Positions 62,768 to 64,000 of a stretch of DNA of 64,000 nucleotides are shown here, one piece after another. Source of the DNA: Azolla caroliniana (lineage: Eukaryota; Polypodiophyta); assembly GCA_043228905.1 (NCBI GenBank), contig JBHGNT010000010.1:17980001-18044000 (forward strand), given 5' to 3'. The position numbers and the translations under genes were made by a program. The notes beneath the pieces are model-generated. The model did no database searches, was not told the DNA's origin, and was given only the letters and a program-made list of their open reading frames with translations. Every line of letters starts with the position of its first letter. The first letter of the stretch is position 1.

Positions 62768-64000
62768 ATGGGTAGCTCGCTCCCTAGTGAAAAGCTAGAC
62801 CGGAGCAATTATTCATCTTGGGAGTACAAGATGAACCAATACCTAGTCGGCCAAGGGTATTGGGGCCACATCAACGACGTAGAAGAAAATCAAGCCGACC
62901 CAAAAGAACGCTGACTACTCAACATGGGAGCAAGCGGCGAGTCGAGTCATGTATTTCTTGGCAACATGTGTCCATGAACACATGTTGAGCTACATTCTAG
63001 ACGCCAAGACGCCTAAAGGGGCGTGGGAGAACTTGAAGAAAATGTTTGACGCCAACACCGCCCGCAAACTTCAACTCCAGCAAGAGTTGAAGAACTCGGA
63101 CTACATTGCCAAGATCAAGAGCATTTGCGACTCGCTTGGCTCCATCAACATAAACATCGACGAAGTATGCTTGGACGGCCTCGCACAACGATTCAACTCG
63201 TTAAGGACGACAATCTTGGCGAGGGAAAATCCTCCTTCGTTCTTCGACCTTCAATTAATGCTATTGGTCGAAGAGAACCATGTCCAAACCAAGACGAAGA
63301 CGTTAGAAGGACAAATTTTCTTCTCGAATGCGGATGGTGGCCATGGATGAGGTTGAGGCGGTAGAAGAGGTCGATTCGACCCATCACATGAAGGGAACTC
63401 AAACCTTCGACAACAAGACGAAAGCCATCAAGGAAGCTTCGGAAGAAGGGGGAGCTTCCATGCCAAACAAGGTTGGCAAACGAGGCCCCTACTTGCAACT
63501 ATTGTGGCAAAATCAGCCATGGTGAAGAGGAGTGTCGGAAGAAGAGAAGTGAGTTGGCTTCGACAAGTCGAAAAATCACAAATTACGCCACCAACTTCGA
63601 ATACGACGACTATGGTGGGCTATTCGTAATGAGACATAGAGTGAACTCTATGACGGCCTCTGAATCCACAAGCACCTCTAACTCGGAAGACGTGTGGTTC
63701 GTCGACTCCGGCACCTCGCATCATATGACGTCACACCAAGAATGGTTTCATGACCTAAGAACGCCGGATCGACCCGGCTTCATAGAGACGGGAGACGACA
63801 CCACACATCCCATTTGGCACATCGGCAATGTCCCATTCGGGAAAGAAGGCGAACAAACTTGCATCAAGAATATCTTGCACGTGTCCACAATAACAAAGAA
63901 TTTGTTCTTGGTCGGCCAAATCGTGGAGCAAGGCACGCAAGTTCATTTCAATAACGAAGGGTGCTTCATCAACAAAGATGGCTGACTCATAGCTAAGGGA
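62768..64000 (+). pseudogene. COP-R Gag and protease (runs off the window)
   Basis: Copia Gag from the ATG at 62768: SEKLDRSNYSSWEYKMNQYL, a one-base insertion near 62907, then SYILDAKTPKGAWENLKKMF and LQQELKNSDYIAKIKS. A Gly/Arg-rich stretch near 63330 has two TGA codons where CGA is expected (GGHG.G.GGRRGRF). After another frameshift come the CCHC knuckle CNYCGKISHGEEEC and protease DVWFVDSGTSHHMTS. A further TGA lies near 63983. The element continues beyond the window. Confidence 0.88.

Noticed and set aside
1-64000. CRISPR arrays, bacterial operons or phage
   Set aside because: The repeats are microsatellites, minisatellites or LTRs, and genes are spliced plant genes; no regularly spaced direct repeats with unique spacers.

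Overview
The window is nuclear DNA of a land plant. Two ordinary plant genes sit in a landscape dominated by nested LTR retrotransposons. The kingdom call rests on an AP2/ERF transcription factor gene and a ubiquitin protease of the plant MYND-plus-transmembrane type, both spliced. The transposons (several chromodomain Ty3/Gypsy elements, a GC-rich Ty3/Gypsy element with an unusual Gag, and many Copia fragments) suggest a seedless plant such as a fern, lycophyte or bryophyte. That narrower placement is an inference from memory of element types.

Layout. 1-5.9 kb: a minus-strand ubiquitin carboxyl-terminal hydrolase (10 exons visible, 3' end outside the window) and its promoter. 5.2-13.6 kb: AT-rich intergenic DNA with microsatellites and small tandem repeats. 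13.6-17.8 kb: a decayed minus-strand chromovirus (CRV-A) split by a 2,009-bp hAT-type DNA transposon with an 8-bp target duplication. 17.8-24.7 kb: a Copia mosaic, a truncated chromovirus (CRV-C), and a Copia unit with an open gag-protease-integrase frame but no reverse transcriptase. 24.7-31.7 kb: T1, a young GC-rich Ty3/Gypsy element with 643-bp LTRs. 31.7-39.2 kb: a minus-strand Copia (COP-M) interrupted by T2, an LTR element that encodes only a Gag-like protein; the right LTR of T2 is itself interrupted by a solo LTR. 39.5-40.3 kb: another solo LTR. 40.6-46.2 kb: a LINE with a 17-bp target duplication, interrupted by chromovirus CRV-B. 46.2-48.8 kb: a second LINE tail and a Gypsy scrap. 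48.8-50.4 kb: the two-exon ERF gene on the minus strand. 50.4-58.6 kb: gene-poor AT-rich DNA. 58.6-64 kb: chromovirus CRV-D, a Copia (COP-R) and more LTR insertions.

Main observations. (1) LTRs with TGTCG...CGACA ends (T1, T2 and their solo LTRs) are flanked by 4-bp duplications that are mostly ACGT or CCGG, i.e. palindromes centred on CpG. (2) T2 matches the TR-GAG type of non-autonomous element; its Gag tail repeats a PETWAVV...ETQEMEG motif and its reading frame runs back through the primer-binding site into the LTR. (3) CRV-B and CRV-C LTRs carry perfect arrays of heat-shock elements, as the heat-activated Copia element ONSEN does. (4) CRV-B has the sequence layout expected for Tf1/sushi-type self-priming. 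(5) LTRs of CRV-B, CRV-C and T2 contain tRNA-like modules, reminiscent of the 5S RNA module in Cassandra LTRs. (6) Several elements have lost part or all of reverse transcriptase. Everything was read by eye; no alignment or database search was run.
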